This document shows, piece by piece, positions 51,319 to 60,032 of a DNA stretch of 64,000 nt. Positions within the stretch are counted from its first letter, which is position 1, and each line of letters starts with the position of its first letter. The notes beneath the pieces are model-generated. The model did not search any database. It was not told the origin of the DNA and was given only the letters and a program-made list of their open reading frames with translations. This stretch comes from an uncultured Prevotella sp. (GTDB lineage: Bacteria; Bacteroidota; Bacteroidia; Bacteroidales; Bacteroidaceae): the NCBI GenBank assembly GCA_900553595.1, contig USEC01000002.1, positions 1 through 64,000 of the forward strand, in the 5' to 3' direction. The position numbers were made by a program, and so were the translations under genes.

Positions 51319-52290
51319 ATGAAAAATTGTGTATTGCTCATTTCGCTTCTGCTCGCCCTCTGCACTACTGATGCCGGGGCACGTAACAAATACCTCTTCG
51401 TCTATTTCACTGGCAACGACCCCGTGCAGGAACAGATATCCTACGCTGTGAGCGACGACGGCTTCAACTACACTCCGCTCAATGGCGGCAAACCCGTGAT
51501 TGCCTCCGACAGCATCGCGCTTACGGGTTGTGTGCGCGACCCTCACATCATGCGTACACCCGATGGCGACTATCTTATGGTGGCCACGGATATGCGTTCG
51601 TCGCTCGGATGGGCGAGCAACCGTGGCATGGTGCTCATGAAGTCGCGCGACCTTGTGCATTGGCAGCACCACACCGTGCACTTCCCAGAGAAATACAAAG
51701 GCACCAACTTTGCCAATGTTACCCGTGTCTGGGCACCGCAGACCATTCTCGACAGTGCCACAGGCAGGTACATGGTCTATTTCTCGCTGCTCACCAACGA
51801 CGGCACCATACCCTACGACCGTGTGTACTGGGCTTACGCCAACGACACCTTCACCGACCTTGAAGGCGCGCCGCAGGTGCTCTTCGACTTCCAAGCCCCT
51901 GCCATCGACACCGACATCGTGCAGGACAAGGACGGCATCTACCACCTCTTCTTCAAGACCGAGCAGGAGGGTGCGCACAAAGGCATACGCCAATATACCT
52001 TCACCGACCTCCATCGTCCCGACACATGGACCCTGCACGACGGCTTCTGCGAGCAGACCAAGGACAATGTGGAGGGTGCGGGCGTGTTCCCTCTCATTGG
52101 AGGCGGATGGTGTCTGATGTACGACTGCTATACAAGCGGCCACTACCAGTTCACCCGTTCTGCCGACCTCAACACCTTCCATTGGGTGGCTGACACCAGA
52201 ACAACGGGTGCATTCACACCCCGTCACGGCACTGTCATACAGATAACTCCCAAGGAGTACCGCCGGCTCATAAAGGCTTTCGGGAAGTAA
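51319..52290 (+). CDS. Secreted glycoside hydrolase family 43-type enzyme
   Basis: A 323-residue exported hydrolase with a signal peptide (about 1-22) and a GH43-like five-bladed propeller. The catalytic Asp block is GCVRDPHIMRTPDGDYLMVATD, then RVWAPQTILD and the region DTDIVQDKDGIYHLFFKTEQEG with the acidic residues expected of the family. GH43 enzymes usually cleave arabinofuranosyl or xylosyl linkages in plant polysaccharides; the exact substrate cannot be read. It lies 80 bp upstream of a GH35 beta-galactosidase on the same strand, so the two probably form an operon acting on arabinose/galactose side chains (inference). No SusC/SusD genes adjoin. Confidence 0.85.
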   Translation: MKNCVLLISLLLALCTTDAGARNKYLFVYFTGNDPVQEQISYAVSDDGFNYTPLNGGKPVIASDSIALTGCVRDPHIMRTPDGDYLMVATDMRSSLGWASNRGMVLMKSRDLVHWQHHTVHFPEKYKGTNFANVTRVWAPQTILDSATGRYMVYFSLLTNDGTIPYDRVYWAYANDTFTDLEGAPQVLFDFQAPAIDTDIVQDKDGIYHLFFKTEQEGAHKGIRQYTFTDLHRPDTWTLHDGFCEQTKDNVEGAGVFPLIGGGWCLMYDCYTSGHYQFTRSADLNTFHWVADTRTTGAFTPRHGTVIQITPKEYRRLIKAFGK

Positions 52291-52370
52291 AAGGCATATA
52301 ACGGAAAACGGGCGTGACAGGTTTGTCGCGCACTGACACCAGAAACAATAAAAACATAAAGTCATAAGAA

Positions 52371-54749
52371 ATGAACACATTGAAAAAACTTATTGCAGGT
52401 ATGGCTCTCATGGCGTCGGTTGCGGCACCGGTGAGTGCGGCGACAGCATGTGCTGCGCCTGCCGTGGCAAAGGCTCGTGGCACGTTTGCCGTTGGCGACG
52501 GCACCTTCCTGCTTGACGGTAGGCCTTTCGTGGTGAAGGCTGCCGAGATACACTATCCGCGCATTCCGCGCCAGTATTGGGAGCACCGCATCCGCATGTG
52601 CAAGGCTCTCGGCATGAACACCATCTGCATCTACATCTTCTGGAACCTGCATGAGCAGCGCGAGGGCGTGTTCTCGTTCACAGGGCAGAACGATGTCGCC
52701 GCCTTCTGCCGCCTTGCGCAGAAGAACGGCATGTATGTGATAGTGCGCCCCGGACCATACGTCTGCGCCGAATGGGAGATGGGCGGCCTGCCGTGGTGGC
52801 TTCTGAAGAAGAAGGATATACGTTTGCGTGAGCAGGACCCATGGTTCATGAGCTGTGTCGATAGGTTCGAAAAGAAGGTGGCTGAACAGCTGGCTCCACT
52901 CACGATAGGTCGTGGCGGTCCCATCATCATGGTGCAGGTGGAGAACGAATACGGCAGTTACGGCGAGGACAAGGCTTACATCTCGCAGATACGCGACACC
53001 CTGCGCAAGTACTGGGACACGCCGTCTGCCAAGACGGCACTGTTCCAGTGCGACTGGAGTTCGAATTTCGACAGGAACGGACTCGACGACCTTACATGGA
53101 CAATGAACTTCGGTACGGGTGCCAACATCGACGAACAGTTCCGCCGTCTGCAGCAGATGCGTCCCAATGCGCCGCTCATGTGCTCGGAATTCTGGAGTGG
53201 ATGGTTCGACAAGTGGGGCGCACGCCACGAGACACGACCCGCTGCCGACATGGTGGCAGGTATTGATGAGATGTTGCAGAAGGGCATTTCGTTCTCGCTC
53301 TACATGACCCACGGCGGCACATCGTTCGGACATTGGGCAGGAGCCAACTCTCCCGGCTTCGCTCCCGATGTGACAAGCTACGACTACGATGCGCCCATCA
53401 ACGAGTACGGACAGCCCACCGAGAAGTATTGGCTGCTGCGTAAGACCTTGCAGAAGTATGCCGATGGCAAGCTGCCCGATGTTCCCAAGCCGGCAGCCGT
53501 GCTGACAACCTTCCCGGAAGTGAAGCTCGACTTTGTCGCACCGATAGAGTGTGGCTCCGATAGCATGGCTGAAAGCCGCCAGCCTCTCACCTTCGAGGAG
53601 ATGGACATGGGTTACGGTTCGATGATATACAACACTTCGCTGCCCGCAATAGAAGGTGGAAGCATGCTTCACATCGAGGGTCACGACTTTGTACAGGTGT
53701 TCATCAACCGCCGCTATATAGGCACCATCGACCGTGTGAAGAACGAGCGTTCGCTCCTGCTTCCGGCAATACGCAAGGGCGATGTGCTCACCATGCTTGT
53801 CGAGGGAATGGGGCGCATAAACTTCGGCAGGGCAATAAAGGACTTCAAGGGCATTGTGGGCGATGTCACTCTCACTGCCGATGTGGACGGCAACGAGGTG
53901 ACATGGAACCTCAAGGACTGGCGCATGCGCCGCATTGCCGACGATTATGCCACAGCAAAGCGTGCCGTGACCACTCCGCACAACGACCTCGCCCGTGGCG
54001 AAGATGTGTCGGGACGACGCGGATATTATGCCGGAACGTTCAATATAAATAAGGTGGGCGACACCTTCCTCAATATGGAACGCTGGGGCAAGGGTCAGGT
54101 TTATGTCAATGGCCATGCCCTTGGACGCTTCTGGCGCATAGGTCCGCAGCAGACACTCTACCTGCCAGGATGCTGGCTCAAGCGTGGAAAAAACGAGATA
54201 ATAGTGCTCGATGTCGTGGGAACCGACGACCCGACGCTGTGGGGACAGAACCGACCCGAACTCGACAAACTGCAACTTGAGAAGAGCGCGAAGCACAACA
54301 ACATAGGCGACAAACCCGACCTCAACTCGGCAACTCCCGTGGCACAGGGCGAGCTGAAGGCCGGAAACGGATGGCAGACCGTAGAGTTGGCACAGCCTGC
54401 AAAGGGTCGCTACATGGCGTTGGAGTGCCGCTCTACGCACAGCGGCAAGGCGTGTGCCGTGGCGGAACTCTATCTGCGCGGCGCTGACGGCCGTCGTCTG
54501 AGTCGTGAGGCATGGACAGTGAAGTACGCCGACAGCGAGAATCTCATGGGAAACCATACCGGCGACAAGGCGTTCGACCTTCAGGAATCCACCTATTGGC
54601 AGACCGAAGCCGGCGCTCCGATGCCTCATCTCCTTGTAATCGACCTCGGTGAGGAGTGCACGGTGAGCGGCATTGAGTATCTGCCGCGTGCCGAACAGGG
54701 TGCGCCGGAGAGCGTGAAAGAGTTCCGACTGTTCGTTTACGACAGGTAA
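52371..54749 (+). CDS. Secreted beta-galactosidase, GH35, with C-terminal discoidin-like domain
   Basis: A 792-residue exported enzyme. After a signal peptide (about 1-23) comes a GH35 (beta/alpha)8 barrel: acid/base Glu193 in VQVENEYGSYGE and nucleophile Glu273 in MCSEFWSGWFDKW, with the substrate-loop PGPYVCAEWEMGGLPWWL. Jelly-roll domains follow (about 390-600). A final F5/8 type C (discoidin)-like module (about 645-792) ends LVIDLGEECTVSGIEYLPR. It should remove terminal beta-galactose from glycans. It shares the transcript with the GH43 gene upstream. The downstream hairpin is a strong terminator shared with the converging hydrolase gene. Confidence 0.92.
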   Translation: MNTLKKLIAGMALMASVAAPVSAATACAAPAVAKARGTFAVGDGTFLLDGRPFVVKAAEIHYPRIPRQYWEHRIRMCKALGMNTICIYIFWNLHEQREGVFSFTGQNDVAAFCRLAQKNGMYVIVRPGPYVCAEWEMGGLPWWLLKKKDIRLREQDPWFMSCVDRFEKKVAEQLAPLTIGRGGPIIMVQVENEYGSYGEDKAYISQIRDTLRKYWDTPSAKTALFQCDWSSNFDRNGLDDLTWTMNFGTGANIDEQFRRLQQMRPNAPLMCSEFWSGWFDKWGARHETRPAADMVAGIDEMLQKGISFSLYMTHGGTSFGHWAGANSPGFAPDVTSYDYDAPINEYGQPTEKYWLLRKTLQKYADGKLPDVPKPAAVLTTFPEVKLDFVAPIECGSDSMAESRQPLTFEEMDMGYGSMIYNTSLPAIEGGSMLHIEGHDFVQVFINRRYIGTIDRVKNERSLLLPAIRKGDVLTMLVEGMGRINFGRAIKDFKGIVGDVTLTADVDGNEVTWNLKDWRMRRIADDYATAKRAVTTPHNDLARGEDVSGRRGYYAGTFNINKVGDTFLNMERWGKGQVYVNGHALGRFWRIGPQQTLYLPGCWLKRGKNEIIVLDVVGTDDPTLWGQNRPELDKLQLEKSAKHNNIGDKPDLNSATPVAQGELKAGNGWQTVELAQPAKGRYMALECRSTHSGKACAVAELYLRGADGRRLSREAWTVKYADSENLMGNHTGDKAFDLQESTYWQTEAGAPMPHLLVIDLGEECTVSGIEYLPRAEQGAPESVKEFRLFVYDR

Positions 54750-54766
54750 AATAGCGCAAAACGTAT

Positions 54767-54832
54767 TGAGGGTAAAATCGGAAGAAGGCAGATGTAAGTC
54801 ATGCTTTCTTCCGGTTTTACCCTCATTTTTTT
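54767..54832. terminator. Bidirectional terminator between GH35 and alpha/beta hydrolase genes
   Basis: The arm TGAGGGTAAAATCGGAAGAA (54767-54786) pairs nearly perfectly with 54806-54825, followed by seven Ts on the plus strand. It sits between two converging genes. Confidence 0.85.
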
Positions 54833-54858
54833 GTCAGTCGAGTCTTTTCCTCGCTTTT

Positions 54859-55809
54859 TTATCTGTTCCACCGCTTGACGAACTCCGTCACACGGCGTGT
54901 GTATTCGGCTCTGTGGTCCTTGTAGGAAAGGGCGTGTTCGCTGCCTTTCGCCACCCAAAGTTCCTTGGGTTGAGGCTTGGTTTCATACAGGGCATACACC
55001 ATTTCCGTAGGCACGAAGGTGTCGTTGCCGCCGTGTATGAACAGCATTGGCTTACGGCACTTGGATACCTGACGCAGTGGCGAGGCTTCGTCGAAGCTCC
55101 ATCCGTACTTCATCTTGCACAGAAGGCTTGCCGTGTGGAGTAAGGGGAAGTCGGGTAGGGAGAAGCGTCCTTTGAGTTCGTGGCTGAATTCGTCCCACGC
55201 ACTGGTGTAGCCACAGTCCTCCACGAAGCATTTCATGTATTCCGGCGTCTGTTCTCCTGCCACGCTCATTGTTGTGGCAGCACCCATCGAAATGCCGTGT
55301 ACCACCATTCGCGACGCCACTCCGGGCTTGCTGAACATTCGTTCCGCTGTTGCTGCCCAGTGGAGTACATCGAGTCGGTCGTTCCATCCCATCTGTATGT
55401 TGTCGCCGTCGCTTAGTCCGTGGCCGTGAAGGTCGGGCAGGATGATGTTGTAGCCCATTGTCTTTTCGTAGATATATGCAATGTGCAGCATATCTACGGC
55501 ATAGCGTCCGTAGCCGTGTACCACCACCGCCGTGTGTCCGTCGGCTTTCGGCGAACTGACGAACATTGCGTGCTGGCGTTCGCCACCCGGCATGACGATG
55601 AATGTGTCGCGCAGTGCTTTGATATTGTCGAGGCTGTCTATCCACGGTTTCAGTTCCGGATAATTTCTTATTTCACCCTCTAAGTCGGGTGTGCGGTCGG
55701 CAGGTTTAGATGCCAAGGCATAGTCGAGCAGATAGAAACTGCCTGCTATTGTGGCAATGACGAGTGTAATGATGACAGCCAAAGCTGTGTAAACGAGTTT
55801 TCTTTTCAT
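54859..55809 (-). CDS. Membrane-anchored alpha/beta hydrolase
   Basis: A 316-residue serine hydrolase with an N-terminal helix (about 5-27) that would anchor or export it. The nucleophile elbow is GISMG in VVHGISMGAATTM. The oxyanion/HG loop is VVVHGYGRYAVDM, and the catalytic His is in GSEHALSYKDHRAEY. Asp is in HGGNDTFVP. Length fits the hydrolase type that includes esterases and acyl-peptide hydrolase-like proteins; substrate unknown. I start at ATG 55809 (MKRKLV). The longer frame begins inside a hairpin and is not credible. The adjacent pepD gene is on the same strand upstream, but a terminator separates them. Confidence 0.85.
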   Translation of the reverse strand: MKRKLVYTALAVIITLVIATIAGSFYLLDYALASKPADRTPDLEGEIRNYPELKPWIDSLDNIKALRDTFIVMPGGERQHAMFVSSPKADGHTAVVVHGYGRYAVDMLHIAYIYEKTMGYNIILPDLHGHGLSDGDNIQMGWNDRLDVLHWAATAERMFSKPGVASRMVVHGISMGAATTMSVAGEQTPEYMKCFVEDCGYTSAWDEFSHELKGRFSLPDFPLLHTASLLCKMKYGWSFDEASPLRQVSKCRKPMLFIHGGNDTFVPTEMVYALYETKPQPKELWVAKGSEHALSYKDHRAEYTRRVTEFVKRWNR

Positions 55810-55854
55810 GTTGTTTCTGTTTGCTGTATAGAACCGTCGGTGGAGCCGCCGGAA

Positions 55855-55910
55855 TAGAAAAATGCACTGCAAGGCGTTGTTCCCGTGCCGGGAGCGGCCT
55901 GCAGTGCATT
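55855..55910 (-). terminator. Terminator after pepD
   Basis: Arms AATGCACTGC/GCAGTGCATT (55861-55870, 55901-55910) with a GGC/GCC extension form the stem. On the minus strand the stem is followed by five Ts. Confidence 0.75.
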
Positions 55911-55949
55911 CGTGTTGTGTCGCCGTTGTTCACGGCCTATGTCGTGTCT

Positions 55950-57407
55950 TTATTTTGCAGGCACTTCTTCGAGTGTCTTCTTCAGCAGTTCCCAGAACGG
56001 GGCCACTGTGGGTATGAGGCAACGTTCGGCTGTGGTGTGCGGCGAGCGGAGCGTCGGGCCGAGTGAGACGACCTCAAGATGCGGATACTTGTCGAGTATC
56101 ACCGAGCATTCGAGTCCGGCGTGGTCCACCTGCTCTACTGCCTCCTCTCCGAAGAGTTCGCGGTAGTTCTTCTCGAGGAGTTTGAGCAGTTCGCTTTCGG
56201 TATTCGGATCCCAGCCGCCGTATGCACCGCTCTGTTCCACCTTCATTCCTGCCATAGAGAAGCAGCGTTCGAGTGAAGTTGCGATGTAGTCTCTCATGTC
56301 TTCCTTTGAAGAGCGTGCGAGAATCTTTATCGCAGCCTTTCCGTCGGCGATATTTACGATGGCGAGGTTTGACGAAGTCTCCACTACTGTGGGGAACACC
56401 GGAATCATGCGCAGCACACCGTTGTGGCATGCGTAGATGGCATCGAGGAGGTTGTCTTGAATTTCTTCGGGAGTCTCTGTTGCCGGTGTTGCAACTTCTT
56501 CGGCGAAGAACTTTATTTCGTTCTCGATGGTGTGATACTCGTTGTTGAAGAGTTCGCGCCACTGTTCCACGCTTTCCTTGAGTGCTTCTACGTTCTCTTT
56601 GGGCAGTGTGAGCACTGTTTCGCATTCGAATGGTATGGCGTTGCGCATTGTTCCGCCGTTCCATGAAGCGAGGCGTGCTTCGTATTGGCTTATTGCTTCA
56701 TGCACGAATCGTGCCATGAGTTTGTTGGCATTGCCTCGTCCCTCGTTTATTTCGAGTCCTGAGTGTCCGCCCTTCAGTCCCTTTATTGTCACTTTTACGG
56801 CAGCGTCTTCGGGGTCGGTCTCCACTTCCTTGTATTCCAGTGTCGCTGTGATGTCCACGCCTCCGGCACTTCCTATCACGAATTTGCCCCATGTCTCGGA
56901 GTCGAGATTGAGCAGGAGGTCGCCTTTCAGAACATCTGTCGGCAGGTCGTTTGCGCCGAACATACCGGTCTCTTCGTCGGCGGTGATGAGTCCTTCAACG
57001 AGTCCGTGCTTCAGGGTCTTGTCTTCCATGACAGCCATTATTGCAGCGACACCTATGCCGTTGTCGGCTCCCAATGTTGTGTTGCGTGCTCTCACCCATT
57101 CGCCGTCAATGTAAGTTTCTATCGGGTCTTTCTTGAAATCGTGTGTACTGTCCTTTGATTTCTGCGGCACCATGTCCATGTGTGCCTGCAGGATTACGCC
57201 TTTACGGTTTTCCATTCCGGGTGTTGCGGGTTTACGCATAATGATGTTTCCGCCGGCATCCTGGAAAGCTTCCACTCCTGCTTTGGCTGCAAAGTCGAGC
57301 AGGAATTTATGTATTTCTTCGCGTTGTCCTGATGGACGTGGTACTTGTGTGAGTGCATCGAAGTTGCGCCAGATGCACTCAGGTTTCAGATTGATAATTT
57401 CACTCAT
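55950..57407 (-). CDS. pepD: Aminoacyl-histidine dipeptidase (PepD), M20 family
   Basis: Cytosolic dizinc dipeptidase that splits His-containing and other dipeptides. The 485-residue product is normal length, with no signal peptide. Metal ligands are visible in VILQAHMDMVP (His and Asp), GADNGIGVAA (Asp) and ADEETGMFGA (catalytic Glu pair). The C-terminal GPTLRSPHTTAER supplies the last His. N-terminal ECIWRNFDALTQVPRPSGQ is typical of PepD. Starts at ATG 57407; a terminator follows the stop. The preceding minus-strand gene (57422-58453) ends only 14 bp upstream, so they may be co-transcribed. Confidence 0.93.
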   Translation of the reverse strand: MSEIINLKPECIWRNFDALTQVPRPSGQREEIHKFLLDFAAKAGVEAFQDAGGNIIMRKPATPGMENRKGVILQAHMDMVPQKSKDSTHDFKKDPIETYIDGEWVRARNTTLGADNGIGVAAIMAVMEDKTLKHGLVEGLITADEETGMFGANDLPTDVLKGDLLLNLDSETWGKFVIGSAGGVDITATLEYKEVETDPEDAAVKVTIKGLKGGHSGLEINEGRGNANKLMARFVHEAISQYEARLASWNGGTMRNAIPFECETVLTLPKENVEALKESVEQWRELFNNEYHTIENEIKFFAEEVATPATETPEEIQDNLLDAIYACHNGVLRMIPVFPTVVETSSNLAIVNIADGKAAIKILARSSKEDMRDYIATSLERCFSMAGMKVEQSGAYGGWDPNTESELLKLLEKNYRELFGEEAVEQVDHAGLECSVILDKYPHLEVVSLGPTLRSPHTTAERCLIPTVAPFWELLKKTLEEVPAK

Positions 57408-57421
57408 ATTGGTTTTATTGT

Positions 57422-58453
57422 TTAAGTTGTTAATACTTGTTCTTTTTCCGTTGCCGTGGTGCCTTTACGCTGTGTGAACGAAAGCATTGTCCAAGCGAAG
57501 ATTCCGAGCATTATGACGAGAAGTGTCTGCACCGAGTGTACTATCAGCACGAAGTTGAGCGCCTCTGTTTCGCCCACTCCGTAGAGTATGAGCATGGTCT
57601 TCACGGCGAAGTGCCACGGTCCGGCACCGTTAGGTGTAGGCACTATCACTGCGATGCTGCCTACGATGAATGTCACGAGGGCGCAAGCCATGCCGAGGTG
57701 TGATGTCTGCTCGAAGCAGAAGAATGTGAGATAGTAGTGCAGGAAGTAACTGAGCCATATCGCAAGTGTGAGGACGACGAAGAGAGGCGCATTCTTTACC
57801 TTCCTAAGCGACATCGCTCCTTGGACGATTCCGCCTATCGTTGTTTTCACCTTATTATATATTGCCAGTCTGCGTAGCAGATACCATGCCATGATGCACA
57901 CTGCCACTGCGCAGATGGCTGTGACGATGTAGCCCGTTGAAGAGAATCCGCTGAGTATGGTGTCGATGTTTGTTCCGGTGCGTGCGAAGAATGTGTTGAA
58001 CACATGCACCTGGAAGATGAATGTTGCCAGTGCTATGAGCATGACCAGAATTGAATCGATGGCACGCTCTGTCACCACTGTTCCGAGGGCTTTGGGGAAC
58101 GACACTCCGTCGTAGCGGTGCAATACTCCGCAGCGTGCGAACTCGCCTATGCGCGGCACGATGAGGCTCACGGCGTAGGAAAGGAATATGGAGTTGATGC
58201 TCGTCGATGTGCGTGGATGTTCGCCTACGGGGTCGAGTGCAAGGTGCCAACGCCATCCGCGGAACACTTGGGCAAGAATGCCGAAGGGGAACGACAGCAG
58301 CATCCATGTCCAGTTCATGTCGTGCAGCATGACCTGTTCGAGTGCATGGAAGTCGAAATCGCGGTACATCCAGTAGAGGATAAGTCCGCCGAGCATCAGC
58401 GACAGGCCTACTTTCAGTATGTTGCCTGTGGCTTTGGTGTAATTCAACTGCAA
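57422..58453 (-). CDS. Flippase-like membrane protein (lysylphosphatidylglycerol synthase TM domain family)
   Basis: A 343-residue integral membrane protein with about eight hydrophobic helices. Recognisable blocks are GILAQVFRGWRWHLAL, YAVSLIVPRIGEFARCGVL, LGTVVTERAIDSILV, and PTPNGAGPWHFAVKTML, the pattern of the LPG_synthase_TM (UPF0104/YbhN) family. It lacks the cytosolic aminoacyl-transferase domain of MprF, so it is the stand-alone flippase-like form. Its substrate, probably a lipid or glycolipid, is not known. 14 bp upstream of pepD. A -7 box TATTTTTG lies at 58477-58484 on the minus strand. Confidence 0.85.
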   Translation of the reverse strand: MQLNYTKATGNILKVGLSLMLGGLILYWMYRDFDFHALEQVMLHDMNWTWMLLSFPFGILAQVFRGWRWHLALDPVGEHPRTSTSINSIFLSYAVSLIVPRIGEFARCGVLHRYDGVSFPKALGTVVTERAIDSILVMLIALATFIFQVHVFNTFFARTGTNIDTILSGFSSTGYIVTAICAVAVCIMAWYLLRRLAIYNKVKTTIGGIVQGAMSLRKVKNAPLFVVLTLAIWLSYFLHYYLTFFCFEQTSHLGMACALVTFIVGSIAVIVPTPNGAGPWHFAVKTMLILYGVGETEALNFVLIVHSVQTLLVIMLGIFAWTMLSFTQRKGTTATEKEQVLTT

Positions 58454-58476
58454 TTTTTTATATGTTTTATCTTATG

Positions 58477-58484
58477 CAAAAATA
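58477..58484 (-). promoter_or_regulatory. -7 box TATTTTTG, membrane protein/pepD promoter
   Basis: Minus-strand TATTTTTG lies 24 bp upstream of the membrane protein ATG. Confidence 0.5.
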
Positions 58485-58605
58485 CAAAAAAGAAATGAAT
58501 ACGCATTTAATAAAATGCTTAAATATATTAAGTCGTCGAAAGTTTCTGTTTTTGTGGATGGTTTTTCGGTTATGAATTATGGTGTGTGTCTTTATGAAAA
58601 TTCAT

Positions 58606-58658
58606 GAAAAAGCCCGTCGGCGGAAGCCGCTTGCAGTAAACGGTTGTGCCGACGGGTT
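58606..58658 (-). terminator. Terminator after the small secreted protein
   Basis: CCCGTCGGC (58613-58621) pairs perfectly with GCCGACGGG (58648-58656). On the minus strand the stem is followed by CTTTTTC. Confidence 0.8.
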
Positions 58659-58681
58659 TGTCTTCAAGCCATTCAGAAAGG

Positions 58682-59416
58682 CTATCTTGCCATGCGCTTC
58701 ACGCCGTCCTGTATGTATATCTCGCCTTTTCGTGGTGCATTTATGCGGCGTCCGCCCATATCGTAGGTCGCGCTTTCCTCGCCTTTCTGTACCGTGATGC
58801 TGTTCACGCCGTTTTCCACACGCTTGTATGCCTCTTTGGCGAAGTCGTCTTTCGAGAACAGTAGTTTGCCGTTTTCGTAGCAGGCAAGCATTTCTCTGGT
58901 TTCCATGTGAGTGGGTTTGGAAATATTGCTCCACCAATAATCTGTATTCGGACCTATTCCTTCTACCCAATAGTCTCCATTTATCGACAGTCGGCGGTAC
59001 AGAATACCGTTCACCTCCACAGAGTCTTCCTCTGTCACAATACTTCCAAATTCTGTTGCCACATCGCCTTTGTGCAAAGTGAAATCAAGCATAAGAGTCC
59101 AGTCTCCTTCGGTATTGTCAGGATGCTTGTAGGCATAGACCTTTCCATTTTCCTCGTAAGCAACAATGTCATCACAATAAGATGCCGGTTGTCCACTGTC
59201 GTCATACACTGACGACATTTTCCAGCACTTACGGTTATCTACAATGGTATCGCATTCAACAGTAACGGTGTATGGCTTCTTTACCACATCAGAAACGTAG
59301 TCATTCACAACCAGGCATTTCCACACTTTCCCAGGGGTAAGAACCTTTTTGTAATTGTCCTGTGCGACTGCTGTCAGACAAGACAAAAGAAGCAGAATTA
59401 AGGATAATCTTCTCAT
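58682..59416 (-). CDS. Small secreted protein with a T9SS-like C-terminal tail
   Basis: A 244-residue exported protein of unknown function. It has a signal peptide (MRRLSLILLLLSCLTAVAQ), a beta-rich body (KVWKCLVVNDY, YYWSNISKP-type segments) and a tail (ATYDMGGRRINAPRKGEIYIQDGVKRMAR) of the YDxxGRRI...KGIYI type seen on many secreted Bacteroidales proteins. That tail suggests surface or extracellular targeting. It is more A/T-rich in its 5' half than most neighbours. It is solitary, with its own -7 box and terminator. No catalytic motif recognised. Confidence 0.75.
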   Translation of the reverse strand: MRRLSLILLLLSCLTAVAQDNYKKVLTPGKVWKCLVVNDYVSDVVKKPYTVTVECDTIVDNRKCWKMSSVYDDSGQPASYCDDIVAYEENGKVYAYKHPDNTEGDWTLMLDFTLHKGDVATEFGSIVTEEDSVEVNGILYRRLSINGDYWVEGIGPNTDYWWSNISKPTHMETREMLACYENGKLLFSKDDFAKEAYKRVENGVNSITVQKGEESATYDMGGRRINAPRKGEIYIQDGVKRMAR

Positions 59417-59550
59417 AATAATAGGTTTTTATATGTTTGATACTGTTTTAAACTGTCTTAATACACCTTATTATTTTAATATATTGTAGGCAGCGGCACA
59501 GTGTTTTGTGCCATTGATACGAATAAATTTTTATGCTACCAATGCTTGTG

Positions 59551-59558
59551 CAAATATA
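59551..59558 (-). promoter_or_regulatory. -7 box TATATTTG, small secreted protein promoter
   Basis: Minus-strand TATATTTG predicts a leader of about 130 nt. Confidence 0.45.
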
Positions 59559-59666
59559 CGTTTTTTTTATTTTTGACCAAATAAAAAGTCCTCTTTTTTT
59601 TATTTTTTTTGTGCAGGGAAGTGCATCTGTATTTCTTTGACTCTCAGCCGTTTATATATTGCCTTA

Positions 59667-59750
59667 AAAACAAGGCTTGTTTGCTCATAAAAGAAGTCTT
59701 GTTTACACTCCAAAGAAGTCTTGTTTGCGTTGTAAAGAAGCCTTGTTTTG
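59667..59750. repeat. 22-bp-period palindromic repeat array E (4 units)
   Basis: Units start at 59667, 59689, 59711 and 59733, exactly 22 bp apart, with spacers TCAT, ACTC and GTTG. Units 2 and 3 have GAAGTCTTG instead of GAAGCCTTG, a more diverged copy. Spacers ACTC then GTTG occur in the same order as in array A. Confidence 0.9.
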
Positions 59751-59895
59751 AAACCGTGCAAGATGTACTTGTTTTTTCATGCGGCAGTAGTTGTTTTTTA
59801 ACGTAATTGCAACGGTCGGGGCGGCAAAACATAAAATGTTGCCACAGGTGCAAAAAAATGATGCCAAGAAAGCACGGATTTAAATATAAAATTCG

Positions 59896-59903
59896 TACTT
59901 TTG
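59896..59903 (+). promoter_or_regulatory. -7 box TACTTTTG, corA promoter
   Basis: TACTTTTG predicts a corA leader of about 120 nt. Confidence 0.55.
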
Positions 59904-59995
59904 CAGCACTTTTAGAAAATTGTTAAGAATTTATGGACGATTATCACGCGGAAAATATGAATTTGTAGGCAGGAGGGCAGTGCACGTTTGGTGGC

Positions 59996-60027
59996 TAATC
60001 TCCGGTCTGTTTAACGCATGGAGATTA
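59996..60027 (+). promoter_or_regulatory. Hairpin covering the corA ribosome-binding site
   Basis: TAATCTCC (59996-60003) is perfectly complementary to GGAGATTA (60020-60027), and the GGAG at 60020-60023 is the likely Shine-Dalgarno sequence, 9 bp before ATG 60033. Formation of this stem would hide it. Confidence 0.5.
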
Positions 60028-60032
60028 ACTGT

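Larger units (their letters stand above)
59417..59895. other. A/T-rich gap holding a promoter and array E
   Basis: No gene is supported. The minus-strand -7 box TATATTTG of the small secreted protein is at 59551-59558. Array E is at 59667-59750. Homopolymer T runs are frequent. Confidence 0.6.

Noticed and set aside
52362..54629. 755-codon open frame antisense to the GH35 gene
   Set aside because: It is a shadow: the sense strand encodes a complete enzyme with catalytic residues; the antisense product has no signal, domain or motif.
8694..59750. Repeat arrays as CRISPR
   Set aside because: Spacers are only 4 bp, units are palindromic and in mixed orientation, and there are no cas genes. They are a different kind of repeat.
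60018..60032. Earlier start for corA
   Set aside because: It lacks a ribosome-binding site, whereas ATG 60033 has GGAG 9 bp upstream. It cannot be fully excluded.
59896..60032. Known magnesium riboswitch (M-box) before corA
   Set aside because: The leader is short and does not show the M-box layout; only an RBS-covering stem is visible.
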